Shown piece after piece: positions 32,025 to 41,719 of a DNA stretch of 64,000 bases. Under the pieces are notes generated by a model. The model was given only the letters and a program-made list of their open reading frames with translations, ran no database searches and was not told the origin of the DNA. Position 1 is the first letter of the stretch. The number at the start of each line of letters is the position of its first letter. The stretch is taken from NCBI GenBank assembly GCA_018814305.1, contig JAHJAA010000013.1:55239-119238 (forward strand), given 5' to 3'. A program made the position numbers and the translations under genes. Source of the DNA: Pseudomonadota bacterium. Lineage in GTDB: Bacteria > Desulfobacterota > Desulfobulbia > Desulfobulbales > JAGXFP01.

Positions 32025-32555
32025 CTACACGGCCTGGTTGAATTCATCACGGTAATAGGCTGTTCCGCCGGAGATCCCACTCATGACCTCCTTGTCAAGA
32101 ATCCGAACCATAAAGGCCTCAGATGGCACATCCGGCCACTGGCAGCGAATATTGTACCTTTCAGCAGGGACAAATCCGAACCGTGGATAATAAAGAGGAT
32201 ACCCTAAGACAATGACAAATGGATACTGACGACTCTTGAGGATAGCCAGACCCTCATTTACCAGACGCGACCCGATACCCTCACCTTGGAGATCAGGAGG
32301 GACCGCCACCGGCGCTAATCCCATCCCGCTAATCTTGTTACCATCATCAGTCGTTATACTCGCCGGGGTAAAGAGAATATGCCCCACCACCTCCTTCCCT
32401 TCCTCGGCCACCAGAGCCAACCGATCAGGGCAGGATTTCCGTAACGTATCGACCAGATCGGCCTCGGTAGGTTGGCCAAAAGCGGCCTTATAAATAAGGC
32501 GAACCGATTGCCGGTCACGATTTTCTTCTCTTCTAATGGTAATCATCAGGCTCAC
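32025..32555 (-). CDS. GNAT family N-acetyltransferase
   Basis: LAPVAVPPDLQGEGIGSRLVNEGL acetyl-CoA motif; VLGYPLYYPRFGF. Confidence 0.92.
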   Translation of the reverse strand: MSLMITIRREENRDRQSVRLIYKAAFGQPTEADLVDTLRKSCPDRLALVAEEGKEVVGHILFTPASITTDDGNKISGMGLAPVAVPPDLQGEGIGSRLVNEGLAILKSRQYPFVIVLGYPLYYPRFGFVPAERYNIRCQWPDVPSEAFMVRILDKEVMSGISGGTAYYRDEFNQAV

Positions 32556-32725
32556 AACCTCCGCCGCAGAGAGAGAAGTTCGGCGAGAATCAGATTTAAT
32601 ATTCTGTCATAGATACTCATCTTTTAGCCCGATCGGCCATGGCTGGTCAATACGTTTTATATTTAATACACGGATTAAGGGGCATCGATCATGTACTGTT
32701 TCATTCGTCATGTTCGTTCATTATT

Positions 32726-32928
32726 GATGAATTTGCAAAAAGTCACGGGATGGCTAAGCAGCGAAGACTGCGAAAAATTCGATATACAGATAAACGTAGA
32801 CTCCGAGGAGTAGTGCATTTTTGTGAGCGAGGCCATACATCTGGTACGCCGAACGAACAGGTAAACGTAGACTCCGAAAATGTGCTACAACGCGGCAGAT
32901 CGGACCTTTTGCGACGCCGTCATTATTG
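32726..32928. repeat. Dispersed intergenic repeat, copy B
   Basis: TTGCAAAAAGTCACGGGATGGCTAAGC ... CGGACCTTTTGCGACGCCGTCATTATT; homologous to 4329-4549; internal duplication of TAAACGTAGACTCCGA. Confidence 0.75.
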
Positions 32929-32960
32929 AGGTATCATGGTTCCTCGCAAGGTGCACCAAA

Positions 32961-32994
32961 CAAAAAAGGGGAACCACCCAAAAGATGGTTCCCC
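32961..32994 (-). terminator. Rho-independent terminator downstream of the PAS sensor gene
   Basis: Minus strand GGGGAACCA-TCTTTTGGG-TGGTTCCCC followed by TTTTTT. Confidence 0.8.
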
Positions 32995-33116
32995 ATATAC
33001 AAATAAACATGGCCAAATCCGGCCATGGAAGGGCACGCGGTTAGCGCCCGGGTGCCGGTTTTATTCTTACCACAAACACCCTCCCTGGACAAGTAAAGGT
33101 TCTTCCCGGACAGCCC

Positions 33117-34493
33117 CTAACCTTTCACACCATCATTTTCATCGTCCAGGTCGGGATAATTTTTCTTCATGCAGGATGGGCATATACCGTGGCTGAATAA
33201 GGCGTCGGAGTGTCGCTGGATATACCCTTCGATCTGGTCCCAGTACCCATCATCGTTTCTGACCTTCTTGCACCATGCGCAAATCGGCAGCATCCCACTC
33301 AAGGTCTTAACCTCGGACAGGGCCTTTTTGAGATTCATAATCAACTGTTCACGGTCCTGTTCCATGACCCGTTTTTCGGTGATATCCTCGCCGGAACTCA
33401 AGGTGCCGACAATCCGACCGCTACCATCCATCAGCGAAACGTTATTCCAGACAATCAAGCGTTCAGAACCATCCACGGTTTTCACCGGATTTTCGTACCC
33501 ATCCGGCAAAGATTCCTGACCGACCATACCCTTCTGGAAGAAGGACCAAACCTCCGCCCTGTGATCCTCCGGAATAAAATCAGCGAACCAGTTACACCCG
33601 ACTACTTCAGCTTCATTGCAGCCCAGCACCTGACACCCTTTACGGTTGATCATCTGCACTCGCCCCTCGGCATCGAGCAGCACAATCATGACCCCGGCGA
33701 TATCGAGATACTGCCGGGCCAGATCGCGCTCAGAGCGTAGGGTCGTGGCATCATGCTCCGCCCGTTGCTGATACTCCTTAAGCCTGTCAATGAGTCGGGT
33801 AAAACTGGCCGCAAGAAAATCGACTTCATCTCCGGCTACCCGCAGAGGCTCAATATCACTGCCGAGCAACAGAATCTTCTCAGAATCGACCACCCGATGG
33901 GCCATTTTCTGGATCCGTCCGACCACGGAAAGCATAATACCGAGACAGACGACAATGATACCCAGCGAGACTATTCCCCGTTGTTGTCGCGCCTCTGCAA
34001 GCACCTCGGCAGTGGTTCGCCGCACCTCATCCACTGAAATCAAGGAAATAAAACTGAGATCCAGATCCGAGCTGCCGTAATCAAAAAACTCCTTGCCAAC
34101 GATAAAAAATCGTTCCCTGAGATTGTCAAGCTGGGTGCCTCCCTTGATCTGCCCCGGGACATTACTGGCCACCACCAACTGATCAACTCCACTCACCAGG
34201 GCCATGACCACCCCCTGAGGCGATACGGGTGAAAAACTCTGTAAAAAATAGGCATCCAGGGGGGAGACCAACAGAAGATACCCTCCCTCCGATGCCCCAT
34301 CTTCAGCGGCAGCCAGCAGGTAAGGTTCTCCAGCCAGAGTGGTTAGATACACCTGACCGAGACTCCTGGCCAGGGTAAGGGTGGGGAGATGGAAAAGTTG
34401 ATCAGGCAGGGTAAGCGATTCCGGATTAAAAATTTCACGAACTCTGCCCTCGGCATCCAGGAGCAGGGCAATTCGAATCCGGGAAAATATCAT
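33117..34493 (-). CDS. Membrane PAS sensor protein with C-terminal CAWCKK zinc-binding-like module (likely missing its true N-terminus by frameshift)
   Basis: TM segment GIVSLGIIVVCLGIMLSVV, HAMP-like region, PAS (VLLDAEGRVQMINRKGCQVLG), ICAWCKKVRNDDGYWDQIEGYIQRHSDALFSHGICPSCM. Confidence 0.85.
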   Translation of the reverse strand: MIFSRIRIALLLDAEGRVREIFNPESLTLPDQLFHLPTLTLARSLGQVYLTTLAGEPYLLAAAEDGASEGGYLLLVSPLDAYFLQSFSPVSPQGVVMALVSGVDQLVVASNVPGQIKGGTQLDNLRERFFIVGKEFFDYGSSDLDLSFISLISVDEVRRTTAEVLAEARQQRGIVSLGIIVVCLGIMLSVVGRIQKMAHRVVDSEKILLLGSDIEPLRVAGDEVDFLAASFTRLIDRLKEYQQRAEHDATTLRSERDLARQYLDIAGVMIVLLDAEGRVQMINRKGCQVLGCNEAEVVGCNWFADFIPEDHRAEVWSFFQKGMVGQESLPDGYENPVKTVDGSERLIVWNNVSLMDGSGRIVGTLSSGEDITEKRVMEQDREQLIMNLKKALSEVKTLSGMLPICAWCKKVRNDDGYWDQIEGYIQRHSDALFSHGICPSCMKKNYPDLDDENDGVKG

Positions 34494-34620
34494 CGGGATC
34501 AGAAAAGGCAGGACCTCTCTCCTGAGCCACAGCCGCAGGAACCACCAGCACGAACCCCAAATAAACCATCAAAAGAAAGCATGCCAACACCGCTAGACGT
34601 TTCACCACGCTAAGACCCAT
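34435..34620 (-). other. Out-of-frame N-terminal TM segment probably belonging to 33117-34493
   Basis: MGLSVVKRLAVLACFLLMVYLGFVLVVPAAVAQERG in a different frame immediately upstream of and overlapping the sensor ORF. Confidence 0.6.
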
Positions 34621-35006
34621 GACACCTCCCTGACAACCTAAAGATCACCGACAACACTCTATCAATGATGTCCCCAATTCCTTTGCTTTCCTGATCTCCT
34701 ATAAAGACTCTCACCACTTTCACACCTCACCGGTCAATATTAGGGTCCATCGCCCTTAAATGACGGTGAATTCTTCCAAATCCTTTTACTGTGGGGCAGG
34801 AAGAACATACAAACATGATCAAATGGATTTATGAAACTCTTGATGACGACCGATTTAAATTAAGCTGTTTTCCTTCTTCCGATTTAGATAAGATACTTTA
34901 AGCATAGTAATACAGTTCCAAACCCTCTCGGTCGGAGTTGTTTGCGGGTGGCGGCATAAATACTTGAAATTTTCGAACGATCTTCGTTGTACTGAGGGAG
35001 CGTTGC

Positions 35007-36260
35007 ATGGACAAAATCCTTGTCGTTGAAGACAGCAGGTTATTCAGTTCGATCATCAAGAAACAGATCGAGACCGAAACCGGTTTTGAGGTGACCGTTG
35101 CGGAGACCCTTGCCGAAGCTGAAACCATCCTTCGGGGTGATACGAATTATTTCATGAGCCTACTGGACCTGAATCTGCCTGACGCCCCCCGGGGTGAGAT
35201 CGTTGATCTGGTCCTCTCTCACCATGTTCCGGTGGGGGTGGTCACCGGAGACCTGAGTGACGATGCCCGGGAGCGGATCTGGGCCAAAAACGTGGTCGAT
35301 TACGTGCTCAAAGAAGGCCCCCACAGCGTCGATTACCTGGTAAGCCTCGTTCAACGGATCTACCGGAATCGCTCCATCAAGGTCCTGGTGGTTGATGATT
35401 CAACCTTCTCCAGATCCATCGTCAGTGATCTTCTGAAGGTTCATCAATACATTGTCTTCGAAGCGGCGGACGGCCAGGAGGCCATGGCGATTCTTACCCG
35501 GGAAAAAGGCATCCGTATGGTGGTCACTGATTATAACATGCCGAAGATGAACGGCTTTGAACTGACCCGAAACATCCGCAACGATTTTGGGCGGGATGAG
35601 GTATCTATCATCGGAATTTCCGGGCAGGAGGGCAATATCCTCTCTGCTAAATTCATCAAGTACGGCGCCAATGACTTTATCGTCAAACCATTTGCCCATG
35701 AGGAGTTTTATTGCCGGATCACCCAATGCATCGAAATGATGGAAAATATCGACCGGGTAAAAAAACTCTCCAACACCGATCCATTAACCGGCCTCTACAA
35801 TCGGAGGTTCTTTTTTGACTCTGGCGACAAAATCCATGCCAGTGCCGGCCGCAATCAAATTACAATTTCAGTGGCCATGTTCGATATCGATTTTTTCAAA
35901 AAGATTAATGACACCTACGGCCATGACGTGGGCGATGAGGTGATTAAATCCCTGGCGCACCTCTTACTGGATCGTTTCAGAACAACTGATATCGTCTCCC
36001 GTTTCGGTGGCGAGGAGTTCTGTGTTCTGATGGTCGATATGGATCCGGAAAAAATACTCTCCTTCCTTGACGCACTTCGACTCAAAATCGAGGCTCTGAT
36101 CATCAGGGTTGCCGGGCAGACGGTCCGTTTCACCGTCAGTATCGGGCTTTGCACAACCCTCCACAATACCCTGGAAGAGATGATCAAGCAGTCGGACCTC
36201 TGCCTCTATCAGGCGAAAGAGTCCGGACGCAACCAGCTGATCAGTGATTTCACCCCTTAA
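35007..36260 (+). CDS. PleD/WspR-like response regulator: REC-REC-GGDEF diguanylate cyclase
   Basis: Two REC domains; DPLTGLYNRRFF; SRFGGEEF active site; RTTD I-site five residues upstream. Confidence 0.95.
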   Translation: MDKILVVEDSRLFSSIIKKQIETETGFEVTVAETLAEAETILRGDTNYFMSLLDLNLPDAPRGEIVDLVLSHHVPVGVVTGDLSDDARERIWAKNVVDYVLKEGPHSVDYLVSLVQRIYRNRSIKVLVVDDSTFSRSIVSDLLKVHQYIVFEAADGQEAMAILTREKGIRMVVTDYNMPKMNGFELTRNIRNDFGRDEVSIIGISGQEGNILSAKFIKYGANDFIVKPFAHEEFYCRITQCIEMMENIDRVKKLSNTDPLTGLYNRRFFFDSGDKIHASAGRNQITISVAMFDIDFFKKINDTYGHDVGDEVIKSLAHLLLDRFRTTDIVSRFGGEEFCVLMVDMDPEKILSFLDALRLKIEALIIRVAGQTVRFTVSIGLCTTLHNTLEEMIKQSDLCLYQAKESGRNQLISDFTP

Positions 36261-36274
36261 AGAGGTCTCTTTTC

Positions 36275-39121
36275 GTGACATTTCAGAATGAAGAACATGT
36301 CAGAATCTTTGTTGATGAATCCCTTGATCACCTCATGTCCTTTGAAAAGAATCTTTTAGCCATTCAAGATCAGGAGGGTGAGATCAACGACGAGTTAATC
36401 AACAAGATCTTTCGCGCCGCCCACTCAATCAAAGGTGGCGCCGGTTTTCTTGGGTTTACCCGAATCAAGGAACTGGCCCATAAAGTCGAAAACGTTCTCG
36501 GCGGGATCAGAGACCGGAAAGTTCGGGTCGATTCGATGGTTGTTGGCGTGCTGCTTAAGGCCGTCGATGATCTGGGAAAGATGGTCTCTGATCCCGCCAA
36601 CAGTGAAGGGAAGGATATTTCGATCCACATTGAGGCATTACTTGCCATCAGCGAATTACGACCGCTTCCTGAAACCGGGGAACCTGAGCAAAACACCTCC
36701 CCGGTTCGCCAGACTATCCAGGAGAGGCCTGCCCCCAAAGAAAAAACTACCGAGCAGCTTGAACCGGTGCTGCTGCCCCCGGAGCCTGGTCCCCCCCGAA
36801 AGCAACCAACGGCCCCCCCTCCTTCCCCCGAAGAGAAGAAAACGTCATTAGCCGATCGCTCCAGAGATCGCGGCGGCAAAACAGCCGGCAGGGAGGGCAG
36901 TGTCAGGGTTCATGTTTCCCTGCTCGATTCCCTGATGAACCTGGCCGGTGAACTTGTCCTGAGCCGAAATCAACTTTTACAGGCCGTTGCTTCAAATGAC
37001 CAAGTCCGGCTTGAAGCCGTTGCCCAAAGAGTTAATTTTGTCACGACCGAACTCCAGGAATCAGTTATGCTGACCAGGATGCAACCGGTGGGTAAGATTT
37101 TTCAACGCTACCCAAGAATGGTATGGGAACTGGCAAAAAACAAAGGCAAAGAAATCTTATTGACCTTGGAAGGAGAAGAAGTTGAGCTTGATAAAACCAT
37201 CATCGAAGGAATCAGTGACCCTCTCACTCATTTAATTAGAAACTCCATAGATCACGGCATCGAAACACCGGCAGAAAGGGTTGCTGTTGGCAAAGACACA
37301 AGGGGCAGGATTGAGCTGAAAGCTCATCATGAGCCGGGCCAGGTAGTGATCGAAATCAACGACGATGGGCGTGGCATGGACAGTACCAAGATTATTGCCA
37401 CCGCCCTCGCCAAAGGAATCTTACAAGAAGAGCAATGCAAGACGATTTCCGACCATGAAATTTTAAACCTGATATTTCTTCCCGGGTTTTCCACCGCCGA
37501 ACAAGTTACGGAATTATCCGGTCGGGGGGTTGGAATGGATGTGGTCAAAACCAATCTTGATCGACTCGGCGGGCAGATCACCATCAAGAGCAAACCGGGC
37601 TTAGGCACCTCCATCCTGATAAAACTTCCCTTAACCATGGCCATCATCTCTTCCCAAGTAGTTTACTGTGGAGATGAACGCTTTGTTATTCCTCAGTCTA
37701 ATCTTGATGAACTGCTCCGGATTCCAGCCGCCGAAGTCAAGCACAGGCTAGAGGTGGTCGGCAAGGTTGAGGTACTCAGACTCAGGGGGAAACTCCTGCC
37801 GCTGGTGAAACTGACCAAGGTCTTGGGAATACCCCCGACCTATCTTGAACCCAGCATCGAAAAGAAAAGACGAGACCGAAGAATCTCCATCGTTGATCGG
37901 AGATCCCGCCGATCACCAATCAACGAATCGATCCAAAATGAAGTGCCTTTGGGCGAAGAGCTCTGTCCTTCAAGCCGCCGGGCTGAGGAAGACCGTCGAA
38001 GGAGCAGGGCAAGCACCACTCATATCGCCATTGTACATAGCGGTGAAATCCAGTACGGACTGGTGATCAATACCTTCGGTGATGCCGAAGAAATCGTGGT
38101 GAAATCCCTGGGGTCCCACCTGGAACACTGTACCATCTATTCCGGGGCAACAATCATGGGCGATGGCCGGGTTACCCTGATCCTCGATGTGGGAAATATT
38201 GCCCGGAAGGTCCGCCTCAATACCTTGGAAAACACCGGCCGCGCCAGGGAAGTGGCCTTCAAAGAAGAGACTCGACTGAAACTCAGGACGGAAAAGCAGT
38301 CGTTGCTTCTTTTCCGATGTGCCCCGGATGAACAGTTCGCTGTCCCCTTGAATCTCGTGCAGCGGGTTGAACAAATCCAGACATCAGCAATCCAGACCGC
38401 GGCCGGCAAAAAAATCATGCCCTATCGCGGAGGAAGTATTGTTCTGTTCTCCCTTGATGATGGGATCAAGGTCAAACCGCTTGAACCTGCCGATGAAATG
38501 ATGGCCATTATTTTCAAAATTGCCGGCAGGGAAACCGCCCTATTGAGCACCATCCCGGTTTTTTCCGCTGAAGTCAGGCTTCTTGATATCGATGAGGCAA
38601 ATGTTCATCTCCCGGCAGTGATGGGTTCCACAGTCATTGCCGGCCAGGTCACCCTTCTCCTCAATATCTACGATTTATTCAGCACCCTGGTACCAGATTG
38701 GTTTGAAAACGAGACTGCCTCCCTGGACATTCCTGCTCCCGGAGGAACAATTCTTTATGCCGAAGACTCCAATTTTTTTCGGAATCAGGTCTCCAGTTTC
38801 ATCAGCTCAGCCGGTTACCAGATATTAGTTGCCGAAGATGGCAGCATCGCCTGGGACCTCCTCCAAAAAAACCGGGGGAAGATAGATTTGGTTTTAACGG
38901 ATATCGAGATGCCGAATCTGAACGGATTCGGTCTGGTTGAAAAAATCAAAGCTGATCCGGACTTCACCAAAATACCGGTGATTGCCCTGACAACCTTGGC
39001 AGGAGAGGAAGACCGCAACAAGGGGATTGAGGCCGGATTTGATGATTATCTGGTTAAACTGGATCAAGAAAAACTGCTCCAGGGAATCCGAGCCATGCTG
39101 GCCGGAAAGACCAATTTTTAA
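36275..39121 (+). CDS. cheA: Hybrid chemotaxis histidine kinase CheA with C-terminal receiver
   Basis: HPt AAHSIKGGAGFLG; SLLDSLMNLAGELVLSRNQL; HLIRNSIDHGIETP; GRGVGMDVV; CheW-like modules; terminal REC LVLTDIEMPNLNGFGL. Confidence 0.95.
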   Translation: MTFQNEEHVRIFVDESLDHLMSFEKNLLAIQDQEGEINDELINKIFRAAHSIKGGAGFLGFTRIKELAHKVENVLGGIRDRKVRVDSMVVGVLLKAVDDLGKMVSDPANSEGKDISIHIEALLAISELRPLPETGEPEQNTSPVRQTIQERPAPKEKTTEQLEPVLLPPEPGPPRKQPTAPPPSPEEKKTSLADRSRDRGGKTAGREGSVRVHVSLLDSLMNLAGELVLSRNQLLQAVASNDQVRLEAVAQRVNFVTTELQESVMLTRMQPVGKIFQRYPRMVWELAKNKGKEILLTLEGEEVELDKTIIEGISDPLTHLIRNSIDHGIETPAERVAVGKDTRGRIELKAHHEPGQVVIEINDDGRGMDSTKIIATALAKGILQEEQCKTISDHEILNLIFLPGFSTAEQVTELSGRGVGMDVVKTNLDRLGGQITIKSKPGLGTSILIKLPLTMAIISSQVVYCGDERFVIPQSNLDELLRIPAAEVKHRLEVVGKVEVLRLRGKLLPLVKLTKVLGIPPTYLEPSIEKKRRDRRISIVDRRSRRSPINESIQNEVPLGEELCPSSRRAEEDRRRSRASTTHIAIVHSGEIQYGLVINTFGDAEEIVVKSLGSHLEHCTIYSGATIMGDGRVTLILDVGNIARKVRLNTLENTGRAREVAFKEETRLKLRTEKQSLLLFRCAPDEQFAVPLNLVQRVEQIQTSAIQTAAGKKIMPYRGGSIVLFSLDDGIKVKPLEPADEMMAIIFKIAGRETALLSTIPVFSAEVRLLDIDEANVHLPAVMGSTVIAGQVTLLLNIYDLFSTLVPDWFENETASLDIPAPGGTILYAEDSNFFRNQVSSFISSAGYQILVAEDGSIAWDLLQKNRGKIDLVLTDIEMPNLNGFGLVEKIKADPDFTKIPVIALTTLAGEEDRNKGIEAGFDDYLVKLDQEKLLQGIRAMLAGKTNF

Positions 39122-39159
39122 CCATTTCCCTGACGATACTTACGAAGGATAACGTTAAC

Positions 39160-39630
39160 ATGACCACCAAAAACCCAGATGCCCCCCCCCTTGATTTCAT
39201 CACTTTTTACCTACAGGAAATGCTTTGCGGCATCGAACTTTCCCAGGTGGAATCCATTCATAAACTTGGCGAAATAACCCAACCGTACCAGGCTGCTGAC
39301 TATGTCATGGGCCTAATCAATCTCCGGGGGCGCATCGTGACCGTTTTGGATCTGCATCGGAAACTGGGATTTGCCATATCAGCCTCGACTCAGGAAAGTC
39401 ATGTAATTATTGTTCGGGACGGGGAAGAAATAATCGGATTACTGGTGGACCGAATCGGCGATGCTATAACGGTACCGGTTGATTCATGGGAACAGCCCTC
39501 AGTCAATATTGGCGGCAATCAGCAAAATCACTTCCGGGGAGTCTGTAAAATGAAACATGAGCTGATTGCCATCCTTGATCTTGATGAAGTATTAAAGCCA
39601 GAGCAACACTCTTCCGGGATGACGCTGTAA
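39160..39630 (+). CDS. cheW: Chemotaxis coupling protein CheW
   Basis: GIELSQVESIHKLGEITQPYQAADYVMGLINLRGRIVTVLDLHRKLG. Confidence 0.95.
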   Translation: MTTKNPDAPPLDFITFYLQEMLCGIELSQVESIHKLGEITQPYQAADYVMGLINLRGRIVTVLDLHRKLGFAISASTQESHVIIVRDGEEIIGLLVDRIGDAITVPVDSWEQPSVNIGGNQQNHFRGVCKMKHELIAILDLDEVLKPEQHSSGMTL

Positions 39631-40733
39631 TGATAAATTCCTCCGCAACTCTCCAGAAGAATTTTTTAAGAATCCTCATCGTCGATGACTCGGCAATCTA
39701 CCGGAAAACCGTTCGCGATGTGCTTACCACCCTCCCAGGTGTCCAGGTTGTCGGCACTGCCTGCGATGGACGAGAGGCCATTGACCGACTACCCATCCTG
39801 CAGCCCGATCTGTTGATTCTCGATATAGATATGCCGATGATGAATGGCCTGGAAGTCTTAAAAGCCCTTCCTCTGCATCCTCACGCAATCGGGGCCATTG
39901 TATTAAGCGGGCTTGCCCAGGAGAGCAGCGAAATCACCGTAAAGGCCCTGGAGCTGGGGGCGTTTGACTTTATCCAGAAGCCCCAGACCTCTTCACTGTC
40001 CCACAGCATGACGGCACTGTCTGAATCCCTGGCCCCGCTTATCGAAGCATATCGAGCCAAAATGCCAATACAAGGACGGTTGTCAGCTCAGGAGAGAGTT
40101 CCCCTAAAGAGTGCTATCAACCGAATCAGCATCGAAAAGCCAGGAACCAGGCGAATTCGCTCCGCCATTGTGGCCATCGGGATTTCCACCGGAGGCCCCC
40201 AGGCTTTAAATATTGTTATCCCCCAACTCCCCGCCGACCTGGGCGTCCCGGTGGTCATCGCCCAGCATATGCCAAGCGGGTTCACCTTCGATCTGGCCAA
40301 AAGACTCAATGGCCGATCGGCGCTCACCGTCAAGGAAGCGGAGTCGGGGGAAAAGCTGATGGCCAACACGGTTTATATTGGACCCGGCGGCAACCAGATG
40401 CGGATTGTTGCCGGCAAACGAATTGGTGAAACCATTGTTGAGATCAACACGGATTCGGTCGAGGGTGGTTACCGTCCTTCCGCTGATTATCTTTTCACCT
40501 CGGTGGCGGAACAGTATCTATCCAGGGCAACCGGAGTAATTATGACCGGGATGGGAAATGACGGCACCCAAGGCCTCCGATTTTTAAAAGAAAAAGGTGG
40601 CCGCATCATCGCCCAGGATGAAAAGACCTCGGTGGTCTATGGCATGCCGCGATGGCCCAGGGAAGCGGGCCTTGTCGATGTGGAGGCACCCCTTGACCAG
40701 ATCGCGGAAGAGATTTGCCGGACAGTCCGCTAA
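39630..40733 (+). CDS. cheB: Chemotaxis response regulator protein-glutamate methylesterase CheB
   Basis: REC ILIVDDSAIYRKTVRDVL plus GISTGGPQAL, QHMPSGFT, MTGMGNDGTQGL. Confidence 0.97.
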   Translation: MINSSATLQKNFLRILIVDDSAIYRKTVRDVLTTLPGVQVVGTACDGREAIDRLPILQPDLLILDIDMPMMNGLEVLKALPLHPHAIGAIVLSGLAQESSEITVKALELGAFDFIQKPQTSSLSHSMTALSESLAPLIEAYRAKMPIQGRLSAQERVPLKSAINRISIEKPGTRRIRSAIVAIGISTGGPQALNIVIPQLPADLGVPVVIAQHMPSGFTFDLAKRLNGRSALTVKEAESGEKLMANTVYIGPGGNQMRIVAGKRIGETIVEINTDSVEGGYRPSADYLFTSVAEQYLSRATGVIMTGMGNDGTQGLRFLKEKGGRIIAQDEKTSVVYGMPRWPREAGLVDVEAPLDQIAEEICRTVR

Positions 40734-40837
40734 ACCTTCAGCGGTTCATAGCTGACAATTCATTGAACCAGGAAGTCCCTCGATAGGGAGGGTAAGAAAA
40801 AAACCAGCTGACCGCTGCCAAAGGACCCGAATTTTTA

Positions 40838-41719
40838 ATGCCGGAAATAACCAGACTCGAATTTGATCCCATTGCCAAACACATCAATGACCTGACCGGC
40901 ATCTCCATCGATTGGGATAAACATTATTTTCTCGAAGCAAGGCTTGCAGGTCTGCTTGAGGAAGAGAACTGTGTCTGTTTCGGAGATCTCTTTCAAAAGC
41001 TCAAACATGGCAACGATGATCGACTCGACCGAAAACTCATAGATGCGATCAGCACCAGGGAGACCTATTTCTTCCGCAACCAATCTCCCTTTGCCCTCCT
41101 CCAGCAAAAGATCCTCCCCGACCTGATCGACCGCCGTTCTCCCTCCTTGGCGGAGCTAAAAAAGCTCCCCCTGCCGATCCGAATCTGGAGTGCTGGTTGC
41201 TCAACGGGCCAAGAGATCTATTCGATCTGCATAGTTCTCAAAGAACTCCTGAACCAGTTTGAAAATTATCGAATCAAAATACTGGGGACGGATATTTCAG
41301 ATGCAGCAATAGCCAAGGCCAGCAGCGGCATCTTCAGCCGGCAAGAGATCGAGCGAGGACTTGACCCAGATATGCTCGCCCGGCATTTCACGACCTACGA
41401 CAACCAATGGAAAATCAACGATGAACTCAGATCACTCGTGGTCTTCAAGCGCATAAATCTTTCCAGATCTTTTGAAGAACTCGGCAAATTTGATATCATC
41501 TTCTGCCGCAATGTAGCTATTTATTTCAGCCGATCCGACCGCCAGCATTTTTTTTCACGGATTGCTGCGGCCATGGAACCAGATGGATATCTCATCCTCG
41601 GCAGCACCGAAACGCTCCGGGAGACCTGCGATCGGTTCATCCCCCAGACCCACCTAAACTGCACCTATTATCGCCTGAAAGATGATCTCCTTACACCTGG
41701 AAGTTTTCCGCCAAAATAA
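40838..41719 (+). CDS. cheR: Chemotaxis protein methyltransferase CheR
   Basis: [45 protein letters not shown]. Confidence 0.96.
   Translation: MPEITRLEFDPIAKHINDLTGISIDWDKHYFLEARLAGLLEEENCVCFGDLFQKLKHGNDDRLDRKLIDAISTRETYFFRNQSPFALLQQKILPDLIDRRSPSLAELKKLPLPIRIWSAGCSTGQEIYSICIVLKELLNQFENYRIKILGTDISDAAIAKASSGIFSRQEIERGLDPDMLARHFTTYDNQWKINDELRSLVVFKRINLSRSFEELGKFDIIFCRNVAIYFSRSDRQHFFSRIAAAMEPDGYLILGSTETLRETCDRFIPQTHLNCTYYRLKDDLLTPGSFPPK

Noticed and set aside
33000-33065. GC-rich hairpins CATGGCC..GGCCATG and GGCACGCGGTTAGCGCCCGGGTGCC considered as a riboswitch
   Set aside because: Lies 3' of a minus-strand gene next to a clear terminator; no match to a riboswitch consensus I recognise
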